From NCBI GenBank assembly GCA_022749755.1, contig CM040453.1, forward strand, positions 270,102 through 334,101: 64,000 nucleotides of DNA, read 5' to 3'. The position numbers and the translations under genes are program-made. Shown in pieces: positions 12,934-24,406 of this stretch; within the stretch, counting starts at the first letter, position 1; each line of letters begins with the position of its first letter. The DNA is from Azadirachta indica (taxonomy: Eukaryota > Streptophyta > Magnoliopsida > Sapindales > Meliaceae). The notes under the pieces are model-generated. The model was not told where the DNA came from, did no database searches, and saw nothing but the letters and a program-made list of their open reading frames with translations.

Positions 12934-13890
12934 TCAGGAGAGTTGTTCCTCAAGGGCCAATTCATCAATCATGCTCCCATGGTTATTGAGAGGATTGAAA
13001 GCTTGAATCCCATCAGAACATTTCTTAGGCAGTATTATAGGGCTAAGTTCTGGATGCTCAAGCGAAGGCATTGGATATTTACGAGCAATTACCACTGAAT
13101 TGATAACTTCATCAGTAGGATGAAACACAGATAAAACCTCGAATCCACGAAGATCACAAGGATCAACAATCGGATAAAGAAAGGCTCGAGCACCGTGAGC
13201 ACTCCTCAGCATCAGAAGAGATCCAGGAGCCATGTACTTACCCAAATGATCAATAACTTTAAGCTTTTCTTCCTTGTCCATGCCAACTAGGGCAGCTAAG
13301 AAAACAACATCATAATCTTTCAAAGCAGAAGAAACATCCAAAATATCAGTAGTGTGAAAGAACATTCTTTTTGACAGGTCAGGATCAGATGAAACCAAGC
13401 AAAGGGCTTGGGAATTGGCCGAAGGATCAACATCGTAGTTGTGGAAAGAGGTTTCGGTGAGATGATTAATGGCTAAAACAATTGAAGTCAAGGGAAGAGG
13501 ACCAGAACCCACAAAGGCAACTTTGCTGGGAACGGTTGTGCAGTGTTTGGAAAGAATGTTGAATTCAAGTTGGCTAAGCTTGAGATAATTAGAGTAATAA
13601 GGGAAAATATTAAGTTTCTGAAGAGGGTATTCAAAGGAAGCTAAGATAGAAGAGAAATGACTTTCCAAAAGTCCTTCAGCTTCTCCGCAGAGTGTGATAA
13701 GTTTAGACCTAATTTCTTGAACACTTTTGCAAAGCTTGGTAACATCGATAGGGTTTGGTGGCATGCATGTGGCAACAAGTTGTGTGAAGAGCATGTTGAC
13801 ATCTTTGCAGGGTTTGAGATTCTCAAGGCTCAGGATTTGCTCGTACAATTCACAGATTTTTTGTACCAAAGCATCATTTTGGCAACCCAT
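12934..13890 (-). CDS. NAS: Nicotianamine synthase
   Basis: The enzyme joins three S-adenosylmethionine molecules into nicotianamine, a cytosolic chelator used to move iron, zinc and copper in plants. The gene is intronless, as is usual for the family. I start at the ATG giving MGCQND, which matches the family start and yields 318 residues (Arabidopsis NAS1 has about 320); an in-frame ATG 14 codons upstream (13930-13932) would add an unlikely extension. Visible family features are CELYEQI near residues 13-19, the HIFPYYSNYLKL-type block (here NIFPYYSNYLKL, about 94-105), the SAM-binding FVGSGPLPLTS (about 126-136), the NYDVDP region, and the DYDVVFLAALVGM and MLRSAHGARAFLYP blocks. No frameshift or missing block was seen. 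Iron-responsive control is known in the family, but no specific element was recognised here. Confidence 0.95.
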   Translation of the reverse strand: MGCQNDALVQKICELYEQILSLENLKPCKDVNMLFTQLVATCMPPNPIDVTKLCKSVQEIRSKLITLCGEAEGLLESHFSSILASFEYPLQKLNIFPYYSNYLKLSQLEFNILSKHCTTVPSKVAFVGSGPLPLTSIVLAINHLTETSFHNYDVDPSANSQALCLVSSDPDLSKRMFFHTTDILDVSSALKDYDVVFLAALVGMDKEEKLKVIDHLGKYMAPGSLLMLRSAHGARAFLYPIVDPCDLRGFEVLSVFHPTDEVINSVVIARKYPMPSLEHPELSPIILPKKCSDGIQAFNPLNNHGSMIDELALEEQLS

Positions 13891-15805
13891 GTCGACACTA
13901 TGAGGATACGGTGATTTCAGATTACAACACAAATTAAGACTCTTTCCAAAAGAAATTTAAAAAAACTTAAAACAGAGAATTTTTACTAACTATTGAAAAC
14001 TCCACCAGTATCCCCCCACAGAGCTTGTTGTCTTAGGGCTTAGGACAAGGTTCAGTCCTCCAACGGGGTCATTATTTATGGGCAATTGTAGGGACCACTT
14101 TGCACAGAAGATTGGCTCTCACTTTGCATTATTAATAGTTAGTTGGACGCCCTTTTTTCCTCTTTTTGTTTTTTCTTTTTTTTTTCAAATTACATGATTT
14201 ACAGTGCCGTGACTCGGTGGTTTAATCAGCTTTTCATTTTTTTTATTTTATTTTTCATGTCATAATTAAGTTGCATAAACAAAATAATATAAAACTTCAT
14301 CACAGATATATGTAAAAATTCTCATTGATAATGTTTTAGCTATTTACAAGAAAGAAAGTGAAAGCCGATGATGATGATGATCAAGACAAAGAGAATACAT
14401 AGGTGGTAGAGTTTTAATTAACAATAAGTTTTGCATAGTTTGTATTTGTATGTATGTTGTATTTAATATATGCATGCTTGAAAACGTTTCAAGTAATTTG
14501 AACTTTTGTGGACCACAAATTAAGGATATTTAATATATACACAAATTAATTTTCTTGGGAGTTGGGATCAAACCCATGATCCCAATGCCGAGGCATTAAT
14601 ATGATTATTATATATATTGCCGCCACAGAAGATCGAGTTCGTTCATTCATTCATTCTTCTAATAGTGATCCTGATACAACATTTTGCATTAGGGTTCGTT
14701 CAAAGCTGATCAATTCATGTAGGTAGGTAAACGGTAACTTCTCTAATTAAGTTTCGATCCCTTTCTCCATTGCATGTATTGTGGAATCTTTTCACACTAA
14801 ATTAATAATTTAATTGTTTGTTTTGTTTTTTAGGTCGGTTACTTGAGAGAACAAAACACGTTAAACAATAATCAATTGAACACCAACGATAAAAAGTAAA
14901 TGATTCTTCGTAAATGATTTGGCGATGAGCATCATTCAGTTCACACTAGATGATTTAACTTGTATTTGAATAATGAACTCGATCAGGCCGCCCCATATGT
15001 CTTGTCAATTATTTATCGTGTTATGTTAATTGCGTAGACAGATAAAAGTCAAAATAGAAACGAGGGAATTGTGTCCACCCCAGCAGTAAATTATGATCGT
15101 GATCATCAGTAGTAGTCCCATCGAAACAATCAACCCCCAGCTGCCTCCTGTCCTGCCTGGTTGATCATCGGTGGAACCATTTTTACTTTTGGCCGAATAT
15201 ATATGTATATGTTTGACAATTTAATTTGTTCCAATAAGTTTAACACATTAATTCAAGTTCAATTGTATCTCTTAAGAATAAGATGGCAGAAAAATTACTT
15301 GTTTTAATATATTAATTTATTTTATCTATTAATTGTGTCTTGAGTGTGCTTGATTTCTTAGGCAATTAAGCCACCTCATTTGAATTTGATGATCATTTTT
15401 GGCTGGATAACACAACATTTACAATTAAGTGATATCAAAAACACAAAAATCTCCACCAAGAAGTAGAAGGGAAAAACTAGGTGTTTTGCTACCACCACCA
15501 TCCGTCAACTCTTTCTTTACATTAACGTCCATGGATTCTTAATTTTGCTTGCCCTCCCTAAGCTTACCTGTGAATTTATATATATATATAGTCTGTTCAT
15601 TTTTTAACAATTAAAAGGACAAACCGAGGGCTTGATTCATTTCATAATTAACTAGGGATTACTATTACTGTTAGGGACCTATTTGATATAAACAGACAAT
15701 ATATAGAATTATTTTTCGACAACATAATTAAAAAATTAGAGAGACTCAGCCTCAGATGTTATTATCATCTTTTTTTTTTTTAAATTAATTCAATTTATTC
15801 TTATC

Positions 15806-15842
<37 letters not shown>

Positions 15843-17789
15843 GTGCCCTTTACATAAACTGGATGGCCAGGTTTGGAGTGTAATATGTTGACATCTCATG
15901 TCATGAAATCAAATCTTTTTGTTTTGATTAAAATAAAAAAAAAAAAATCGAACTTTGTCTTGAGGAGGAGATAGAGATAATGATATATAATATATAATAT
16001 AATATTGTGCTTTTTCTGCAAGCAGCCTTTTTCTTTTAGATTCAATGGTGCAAAATAAGAGTTCATCAGTCTCTTTCTTTACAGCATTAGTGCTCTGCTC
16101 TCACTCAATCAATTTGATGCTTTTTGCTCTTCCACTTCCACTTCCAACTTACCTAGCTATGATATATATTCTCTTGTCCTCTTTTTCTTCTTCTTCTTCT
16201 TTTTTTTTTTTTTTTAATTTCTCCAAGAGTGAGTGAGTATACTGATAAGTGTGGATCTAGAAGAGCTTTTGGAATTGCCAAACGTTCGATTATACAAGCA
16301 CAAGCATTTCCTAATTCACTTTGTTTTTTAATAGGAAAAGCAATTACATTATTATTATTATTATACGATACATACCATGACGATGAGTATTCAACTACTC
16401 TTTCTTGCAAGTAAAAAATAATTATAAAAATGAAGCAAGTAACTAAAGACAAGTGGAAGGCAAATAATTAATTAAACACTTTGTTATGATATAGTAGTTT
16501 GACATAAGGAGGAGGAGGAGGAGGAGGAGGAGGTTTGAATTGTATTGATCGCAAGCACAATAAAATTAAATTAATATTTCTTATCAAGTTAAAAGGGGGG
16601 GGTGGCAGGGGGGCATGACATGATTGGCATTAATTCATTGTTTTTCGGCCATATTGGCCACTTTCCACTAACGAAAACTAAAATAGAGGTAAATGCGACT
16701 ACTCGACAGTGATTTGAATTAAAATGGGTGCACCTTTTTTCATAAAGTACTTTTTCAAAGTTTAGTAGTAGTGGTAGTAGCAGCTGGGGTTCGCACATCT
16801 AGTTCTAGGAAAGTGAAATTAAATTAAAATTGATATTGCCACAATGAGGTCGTTTTGCTCTACATTATTGTAGTTTGGGTATTTTCAAATGTAGATGATA
16901 TGAAGGTGATGCGATGTCCCCGAAACATACTGAAGCAAAAGAGAACAATTTTTGTGGGTCAATTGTGTGCATGTTGGTTGGCTATCAGCGAAGTCAAATT
17001 AAGAAAAAGTATCGTAGCCAGACATTTGGGTTGGCTGTGCGTGTGTGGCTGCCACACGACTCCACGTGCCACCACATACTTGACACGACACTTCTCCTCT
17101 CAAAAGTCATATAACCGAGAGCGACTGCCGTATTCTATTCTATTCTATTCTACTCTATTGATGAGACCTCTCTGCTTCTCTATTCCGTATACTTCATCCA
17201 ACACTATCCACAAAATCTTAAGTAACTTATCTTCTGTCCCCACTCGTTATATACGCTACGCTAGGCTATTCAATCATCATGCCCCTTACAGCCCATGAAG
17301 CCCATCAGTTCATCCACCAATCAGTCTGCTTTAAACCCTCTTCGCCAGCTGATCAATGAGTTATTTCTTTCAACAAAAACTACTAGTGTGATTTGCATGT
17401 ATGCCATCAACATCTTAGAGACACATGCACCCGTAGCGTAGCTTTCAATAAATAATGCCTCGAGCGGCTGAACGAAACAGGCCTATTTCTTGCTTACCTT
17501 GTCCAACCAGCATACATTTTTCTCGTAGAAGGTTTACTGGTAGTAACATTCGAAGGCGTGACTTCCCATTCCAAATGGTATGTCTGCCTGCTGGCCACCC
17601 AGGCTAGCCTGAGTGGTAACAGAAGACATCATTTTACTAGTTCCTAAATTGTCCAAGCTGAGGTCGCTAGTCGGGCCAACATAAATTCCCACAACTTTAT
17701 AACATCATTTTTTAAGTACATCATACACAAAAATGCGTCTCTATAGAATGTATCTTACATTGCATCTGCATTCTAAATATTATCTCTCT
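13891..17789. other. Intergenic region upstream of nicotianamine synthase
   Basis: No convincing gene was found. The first 200 bases should hold the nicotianamine synthase promoter (minus strand; an A/T box near 14073-14080 is a weak TATA candidate). The rest is AT-rich with (TA)n at 15810-15839 and (AGG)n at 16507-16533. A less AT-rich island at about 16850-17500 contains a G-box CACGTG at 17063-17068 and a small GTGTGG/CCACAC hairpin beside it; it could be a promoter, but no gene follows it on the plus strand. The last few hundred bases probably hold the 3' UTR of the next minus-strand gene. Confidence 0.45.
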
Positions 17790-19515
17790 TTACCATAGCT
17801 CATAATATTCCTTTGTTTCGGAGCTCTCAGTGGGAGGAGAATCAATTACATTGGAATCTTCAAAAGTTTCTGAGCTTCCAAAAGTAGGAAATTCATTAGC
17901 ATTAGAGTCTTCAGAAGCTTGAAACTTTTCATCAACTGGAGTCTCATGAGATTGACCTTCTTCACTTTGGAAAAATTGAAGCAAGAAATGCACGCCGTTA
18001 ACCACATCGTATGCCATTAAGCCTATCCTACCACCAACCCAACTGCCCAAATGACTACCCACAAGATAACCAAACCTCCCAAGGCTTTGTTCTCCGTAAA
18101 AACCTCCAGCATACGTGCCGAACAAAGTCCCAGTGCCCCTCAGAAACCCTTCAGTCAAGGTACCGCCATAGTACATAGCTTCAAAAAAGTCCCATCCAGC
18201 AGCGATAAGGGGGCCTATAATGCGCTTGGCTTGGCGGGTTGCTAGCTTCGCCGCCTTTTTTCCTTCTTTCTGTGCTTGTTTGGCAGCATCTTTAGCAGAC
18301 AGTCCCTGTGACACTGCATCGGCCAAAGATTTCTCAATTGCTGCATTTCTTGCTGTCTCAACATGAGCAGCTCTGATGTTATAGAAATAGAGCTTAACAC
18401 CTTCCTTTACTCCACATGCTGTGGTTCCAGATCCAAAGTCAAAGCAGTTCAAGATAGTGAACTTTCCACTCTGGGACGAAGCATCTTCCCCAACCAACTG
18501 CCTACATTTCTCGGCTACAAAACCAAATGGTCAGAGTCTATTTATGAATAGTAGCATCATTCAAGCAACGCACATCCAAGTGCACACATAAAAGCAAACA
18601 ACAGGATAAAAAATGCAGAGAAATGGATATACAACCTTAGGTTGGAATCAAATAAGCGGCTTCAAAAGTTAAAATTTAACAAATGCTATCAGGAAAGGAG
18701 AAATCGCATTCCAAATATCTTAAGAAGTACTGTGGTAGTTTTTAGAAATTCTGAATACTCGGAACATGTAGGACGCAAGACAGCTACAGAAGATGCATAG
18801 ACATAAAATCATTATTTATATCTTATACAACAAAAGGCAAACATGGAACTATCTAGTGAAAAGAACCCAGAGAAGGGGTTTTCCTGATCACCAGCTGTGA
18901 TCTGAATTAGCATGGAAAAGTTGAAACAAATCTGAGCGAATTTTCATTAAAAACAAAGCCAATTGTGATGCTCCCATCAAAAGGCCAGAACTCTATACCT
19001 CAACTGAAAATCAACAAAATAATCCGAACTCTTTCCTCTCCCACCAACCCGAACAAAAAGAAAATGCTAACCTCACAAAATTAAATTAAGCCACAAAGGA
19101 GGAGGTGCTATTTTCAAAGACAATTTGCCACAAAATCATTGATAGCATTAAATCCCAAGAACATTGTGCTCAGCACAACCAAATTCACAGAGCAGCTTAA
19201 TTATCGGACATTTTTTGGCTTACTGATTCAATAATTTCTCCAACATGAAACATAAATTACACATCGGTCAATGCTTACTATAATAATTAAACCAATCACA
19301 TCTGTCTTGCTCCAACTTTAGTAAGATAATTACAGCTACTTCTAGATTTGCATCACCAAATTTGAACAGCAAATGAAAATATCTGCTTTCTACCAAATAC
19401 TAATCCAATTCAAAAGTTCATGAAATGAGATAAAACGATTTGTACCTGTGATACTAAGAGCGATGATCCCAGCGATGAAGAGAAGAAGTCGGACTCTCTT
19501 TTTCTCGAAATCCAT
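17790..19515 (-). CDS. Secreted or membrane protein of unknown function
   Basis: I do not recognise this gene. Two exons, 19446-19515 and 17790-18514, join in frame to give about 264 residues. The first exon encodes a Lys/Arg start followed by a hydrophobic run (LLLFIAGIIALSIT), which looks like a signal peptide or signal anchor. Next come Cys-containing segments (EKCRQL, LNCFDFGSGTTACG), a Lys/Ala-rich helix (about residues 75-115, SAKDAAKQAQKEGKKAAKLA), and a Gly- and aromatic-rich stretch (about 115-190) with repeated GxxxG spacing (GTLFGTYAGGFYGEQSLG) that could form tightly packed membrane helices. The tail is acidic and Ser/Glu-rich with two related ED-SN blocks. Frame use and splice sites support a real gene; the function is left open. 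Confidence 0.75.
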
Positions 19516-19777
19516 GAATAAGAAAACTGAAAACACTGCCTAAAATTGCACCAATTTTGCTATTAATTTGAGATTCGAGAGAGAGATGTATAGATTCCAA
19601 TTTCTAAATCTTAATCTCGAGTTTACTTCCACTGCGTTCCAACTGGAGGTTCTCCACGCTTAGACGGAGAAGAAGGGTCGAAACGCACCGTTTTCTAAGG
19701 TTTACTTCGGACAGAATGCCATTGACCATCTAGAATCTTTGACTCTTCGTCAGACTGCTTTGTTGGAGTTTCCTTTC

Positions 19778-20391
19778 GGGAAATAATCGAAAATTTCCTC
19801 ATTTCGTCATCAAAATTGAAAAATATCCACTTCGTGTAATTTTATTCACAAATGCCTAAGTTTGCTTGTTTAGAATAAAAATATTCTTAAACCTACTTTG
19901 ACTAACACTTACATTTAGAAACAGAGTAAGGCTGAATTTTACCTTCACTTAAAATTTACTATAACAACTTATAATTGCTATTTTCAATTTACTATATCAG
20001 TTCGAAATTAACACTTCTAAATATTATAATAATATAAAACTTACACTTCGTAAGATATTGTATCGATGTAAAAATAATACTTTCAAGTTATTATAATACC
20101 TCAAAAGTAGCAATTTCAAGTTATTATAATAATTTGGAATTAGCACTTTCGAATACTGTAATAACAAAAAACTAACTTTAGAATTATTGTATTAACACAA
20201 AACTAATATTTTTGAGTTACTGTAACAACTTAAAATTAATACTTTTGAATTATTATAGTGTTTTGTAAATTTTAGACATAAAGACATTTTAATCCAAAAT
20301 TATAAAAAAAAAGAACATTTTTTAATGAATTTTTGTAAGAAGGGTATTTTTTATTTTTCACCACCAAACTTGAGTATTTTCAGTTAATTTC
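19778..20391. mobile_element. Foldback/MITE-like element with internal minisatellite
   Basis: The left end begins GGGAAATAATCGAAAATTTCC and the right end, read on the minus strand, begins GGAAATTAACTGAAAATACTC; they continue in parallel through TATTCACAAATGCC-type and ATAAA-rich stretches for about 110 bases. These are imperfect terminal inverted repeats. Between them lie about eight degenerate copies of a 33-36 base unit. There is no coding capacity. The direct target duplication could not be identified, so class (Mutator-like or foldback) is inferred from long inverted repeats beginning GGG/GGA. Confidence 0.6.
19960..20260. repeat. Degenerate 33-36 bp minisatellite
   Basis: Roughly eight diverged tandem copies of a unit close to ACTTTCAAGTTATTATAATA followed by a TTAAAATTA-type half are visible. 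Units can be lined up at ACTTCTAAATATTATAATA, ACTTTCAAGTTATTATAAT, AATTTCAAGTTATTATAAT, ACTTTCGAATACTGTAATA, ACTTTAGAATTATTGTATT, TTTTTGAGTTACTGTAACA and ACTTTTGAATTATTATAGT. They fill the interior of the foldback element. Confidence 0.7.
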
Positions 20392-20426
20392 CATCTTCAA
20401 ATTCGTTTTGACTGGTAAAAACAAAA

Positions 20427-20557
20427 GGGATTAACCAAAAATACCCAAGTTTGATGGTAAAAAATAAAAAATGCCCTTTCTCAAAAAATTTATTCACAAA
20501 TGTCCTTTTTTATGTATTCAAACTAAAATGCCTTTATACTCAAAATTTACAAAACAC
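20427..20557. mobile_element. Second inverted-repeat end of the same foldback family
   Basis: This 131-base stretch, starting GGGATTAACCAAAAATACCC, is an inverted copy of 20258-20391, with about 35 bases between them. Alignment is close along the whole arm (GTGTTTTGTAAATTTT at the far ends of both). It looks like a solo end of a second element inserted beside the first, or one arm of a larger palindrome. Confidence 0.65.
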
Positions 20558-20850
20558 TTTCGAGTAAAATGACTCGGATATTGGACTTTTTATTCTTTAA
20601 AAAAAAAACAAAAACCCTACAATTTTTATAACATCTAACTCAATTTTCCATTCTACTTGACTTGAATTTCAATAACTTTTTATGGAAAATATATATTGTC
20701 AAATAAATTACATCAAGATTGTGTTAATAACTAAAAGTGCTAATTATTTAACAAATAACTAATAAAATCTCAATATATATGAGAGTTTTGATGTTCATAT
20801 TTGTTATATGGTAAGATTCATCATGGCACGTAAAATAATTTAAAAAAAAA

Positions 20851-21950
20851 TTATGTGGGATTGTCAAGAAAGACTACTCACTTAATGCATCATAAAATTA
20901 TCTTTTGAGAGAAGTATACGAAAGAAATTTGTAAAGAAAATTCATAGGAAAGTTTAAAGTAATCATGTGGAAATTTCAACAAAGACTACTTGTATGGTAA
21001 ATCTCATTTACTTTTTTCATTTGTGAAAGAAGTTCATGAGAAAATTTCATAAAGCATAGCTCAAAGTAACTATATGAAAATTTCAAGGAGGACTACTTAT
21101 GTGATATATCTCACTATCATTCTTTAAAAGTTTACGAATATAGTTCATGAATGAAGTCCACAAAGGAAGTCTATAAAGGAAATTTATGGAGAAAAGTTTA
21201 GATGAACTATGAGTGAATGTTGAGGACTACTTACAAAGTGCATTTTATAGTTTTTCGTTCTTAGAAGTTTATAAAGGAAGTTCACCTCAATAAGGTGACC
21301 TCTAATATAAACCATTCATCGAGCATTGTAAGTAAAGAGTGGTCTTTATAAAGAGTGTCATGTGAGGTTTTTGGAAATTTCTCTAAATCACGACAAATGA
21401 GAATAAAGAAAAAAAAATAATACTCATTAGATGAGCAAAAATAGAAGGGCAAAAAAGAAGGCCTTATATTGATAAGGAACAACATGTCAAGAAAGGACAA
21501 ATGCTACAAAATAAAAATATCCTTCTTCAATTTAGTAATGATGTATGGTGATGGTCTTGAACAAAAAAGAACTGATGATTGGAGAACACATGTAAGTGGT
21601 TTGTGGGATGACTTCTTTCTTTGCCACTATAAATAGTGAAGATGACAAAGGTAAAAGGATTTTGAAACCTTTCTTTCTTTAAATATATTTACATTTATTT
21701 TTTCTCTCAATAAAGTATCAACTTGATCGTTGGAGCGTCTACTTTGGTGACATTACCAATGACTCTAATAATCTCTTATGAGTTTAGGTCATTTAGGTTT
21801 AAGTAAGTCCAATTTCATGCCAATTCTTCACTCGTGAAATTTTTTCATTCTGAGTCATTTTCAATATTATAAGGTTGTTGTTTTCCTAAGTTTACTGGCA
21901 TTTCTCAAATATTAAAAATCTTGTACGTTGACTGGTTGTCGATCATACAT
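20851..21950 (+). mobile_element. Probable solo LTR or LTR remnant of a retrotransposon
   Basis: About four diverged direct repeats of 110-130 bases (around 20851, 20962, 21070 and 21206, each containing a GACTACT core after a TCAA or TTGA motif) are followed by a TATAAATAG box at 21628-21636 and an AATAAA at 21709-21714, then ACTTGATCGTTGGAGCGTC. A repeat-rich U3, a TATA box and a poly(A) signal about 80 bases apart, and a GATCGTTGGAGCG-type U5 fit Ty3/gypsy-type LTRs. No gag or pol fragments and no primer-binding site were seen beside it. The ends are approximate. Confidence 0.45.
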
Positions 21951-22125
21951 GTGAAATTGCCATCAATAATGTATATTGTTAAAATAGAAAAAATTGATCA
22001 ACTTCATATATATTATATATGCATGAATCTATATGGTAAATGATTAAATTCCCATAAATTTTTACAGAAAACATATGTATATAGTTTTAAAAGAGGTGAG
22101 ATCAATAAATCAATAATTTAATATA

Positions 22126-23526
22126 GGGATATCTTTAGCTTTACTCCCTCATTTTTTGATAATCTTTACATTTAACTTTATTTTTTGAAAAGTTATTAAC
22201 GTGACCTCTTTTTCTATTTAGTTATTGTTAAACTTGACATTGTCAAAGGTAAAATAGAAATTTATAAGTATTTATAAAATAAAAATTTGATATAAAGATA
22301 AATTTGTAATTTTATGATTAAATTTATTAAAAAGTATATTTTCTCTCACTTTCTCTCTCTCTTTTCTTCCTTATCTCTTCTTTCTCTCTTCTGTTCTCTT
22401 CTCTTCTTTAGCAGATTTAATGACCCTCAAATTTAGATGTTTGCATTAGAAGTAAAAACACAATCTTCAATTTGCTATATTTTCTCTTAAGTAGATTTAA
22501 TGACCCCCAAATTTTTGTGTTTTTCTTTCCATTAATGGTTGTAGACTACTACAAATTGAAGATTTGCTATTTTTTTCTCTTCTCTTTTTTTCTTTGCATT
22601 ATTGGCTTTATTATTCTTTTTGGAATTAATTATTTTTTTCCATTATTGGCTGAATATTAAAAATTGAAGATCAATGTTTTTGGAATTTCTTATATTTTTT
22701 TCCATTATTGATTGTAAACTATATTTAAGATCTTGTATTTTCTTGGAATTAATTATTGATTGTGAAATAAATATGAAATTGAATTGAATTTCTTTATTTT
22801 GAATATTATATCTCTATTGATTTGCATATATAGTTGGTTGGGATTGAAATATGCAAATTGATTTTAAATAATTACATAATAAGGTGAGAGTTGTTATTAT
22901 AAAAAATTTGATTTGATTTGATTTTGGATAATCATCTCTACTTTGGACGAATGGAAGAAAATATTCCTCATTTTGGAAAAATGAAAAAAAGAAAAAATAA
23001 GTTATTTAAATATGTTTGGCATTTAGAAAAATGAAAAATAAAAAAAATTATAATCACTTCCTTGCACAAATATTCTAGAAGATTTTTAACAGTAACCAAA
23101 TTTTAAATTTAATTTTCGTAAATGATCATTTTTTAAAATATGTTTAAAAAATGATCAATTTAGACCAAAATACCTTTATAAAAAATTTTAAAAAATGATC
23201 AACATACATTTTCAAGTATTCTCGGTAAAGACTATTTTTGGATTTAAAAAATATTAATATGTAATATAATAGATATTTCACAAAGTTGTCAATTATATGT
23301 AACGCTAGTTTGGTCTTTTTATATACTCTATGAACACAAGTATAGGGGCATTTATGTCATTGAACAGACCCAAACACTGAAATAAAGATCGTAATATAAT
23401 GTCATCAAAATTTGTTAAGTTTAAAGGCAACTAAACGGAAAGAGGGGTCGTGTTGATAATTTTTCAAAATACAAGGTCGTACATGAAGATCATCAGAAAA
23501 TGAGGCGGCAAAATCGAAAATATCCC
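22126..23526. mobile_element. Non-autonomous Mutator-like element (MULE) with 9-bp target duplication
   Basis: The element is about 1.4 kb. The left end starts GGGATATCTTTAGC and the right end, on the minus strand, starts GGGATATTTTCGAT; the inverted repeats stay alignable for about 130 bases (left CATTTTTTGATAATCTT against right CATTTTCTGATGATCTT). It is flanked by identical 9-base sequences TTTAATATA at 22117-22125 and 23527-23535. Long inverted repeats with a 9-base duplication are the hallmark of Mutator-like transposons. The interior is non-coding, with a CT-rich tract near 22340-22410 and a duplicated segment (AGATTTAATGACCC at about 22413 and 22493). Confidence 0.85.
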
Positions 23527-24406
23527 TTTAATATAATATATTTCAGCATAATTAATTAAACAAAACAGCATATAGTTGTGCAAACTGTAACCTTAATTTC
23601 CTTCAACTCCTCCTCCTCCTTAGCTTTCAAGTTGTTATGTTGCATGCTAATTAAGATTATGGTAACTCCTGTTATATCTCCACCAATCTTCTTCTTCTTC
23701 AATGCACCTATTTGAAGCTGCTGCTAGCATATATACTGCCGTCGTTGATCAGGTTTCTGAGTTTTTCATCCTTCTTGGCGGTTCTTCCTTCTACGTTCTT
23801 CGTCAATCTTGGCGGCAATATCACTGTTTAATTTGAAGCCAGATATTAGTTAATTAGCTTCCTCCTACTTTTTACTTTTATTTTTATTTTATATTAGCAT
23901 CTTAAGGAATATTTATCACATAATTAATGTCCTAATTTTAAGTAGGTAAATTAAACACACTACAGGAAATTTTTTTTTTTCCCTAAAAAGAGAGAAAAAA
24001 AAATTATATAAATGCGAAAAAAGAAAAACTAAAGCTTGTTTCGGATCACGAACTGGGAAGAAACTTCTACTTTGGTCCCCTTTGCCTACGACTCCAAGGG
24101 AGAGCGCATCGCAATTACTAGACTACTCCATTCCCGAACTGCACGTGGTTATGTATTAAAACACGTTCGTACTTTAAGCTCAAATACAAGGACAAATTCG
24201 TCAATTCATCCTGAAATTTCCCAAATCCAGAAACCCGACAAACTCAATCAAATCAAATTCAAGGGTTTATGCAAGGGTTTAACGCCAACACTCACTTCTA
24301 TGAAGCCTCTCCATTTCTCGTCAATGGCTGTTCTCCCAATCTCAAATTAGTCTACAAATTTCCTCAAAATTACCAATTCTATCATTCAAGTCACCGGAAT
24401 TCGCCA

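Larger units (their letters stand above)
19516..24268. other. Transposon-rich intergenic block upstream of LON1
   Basis: No host gene was found. About 250 bases next to 19516 should serve as promoter and leader of the minus-strand unknown gene. The remainder is dominated by the mobile-element remains listed separately. A TATATAAAT at 24005-24013 is a plausible LON1 TATA box, and the final stretch would be the LON1 leader, which contains a minimal upstream frame (ATG at about 24150, two codons). Confidence 0.5.

Noticed and set aside
13657..13914. An 85-codon frame antisense to nicotianamine synthase
   Set aside because: It is the shadow of the conserved coding sequence on the other strand.
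13930..13932. Upstream ATG as the start of nicotianamine synthase
   Set aside because: It would add 14 residues absent from the family, while the next ATG gives the conserved MGCQN start.
14560..14605. A tRNA B-box-like GGGTTTGATCCC on the minus strand, as in tRNA-derived SINEs
   Set aside because: No A-box at the right distance, no full tRNA head and no poly(A) or target duplication were seen.
16855..17298. A 147-codon open frame on the plus strand in the spacer after nicotianamine synthase
   Set aside because: It resembles no family, has erratic composition and overlaps another open frame of similar quality; the island's higher GC is enough to explain it.
22472..22660. A hydrophobic 62-codon frame inside the Mutator-like element
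   Set aside because: It is a translation of T-rich sequence and has no resemblance to transposase.
24036..24350. A 104-codon frame overlapping the LON1 leader in a different frame
   Set aside because: It begins at a non-ATG codon and runs out of frame into the LON1 N-terminus; no family resemblance.
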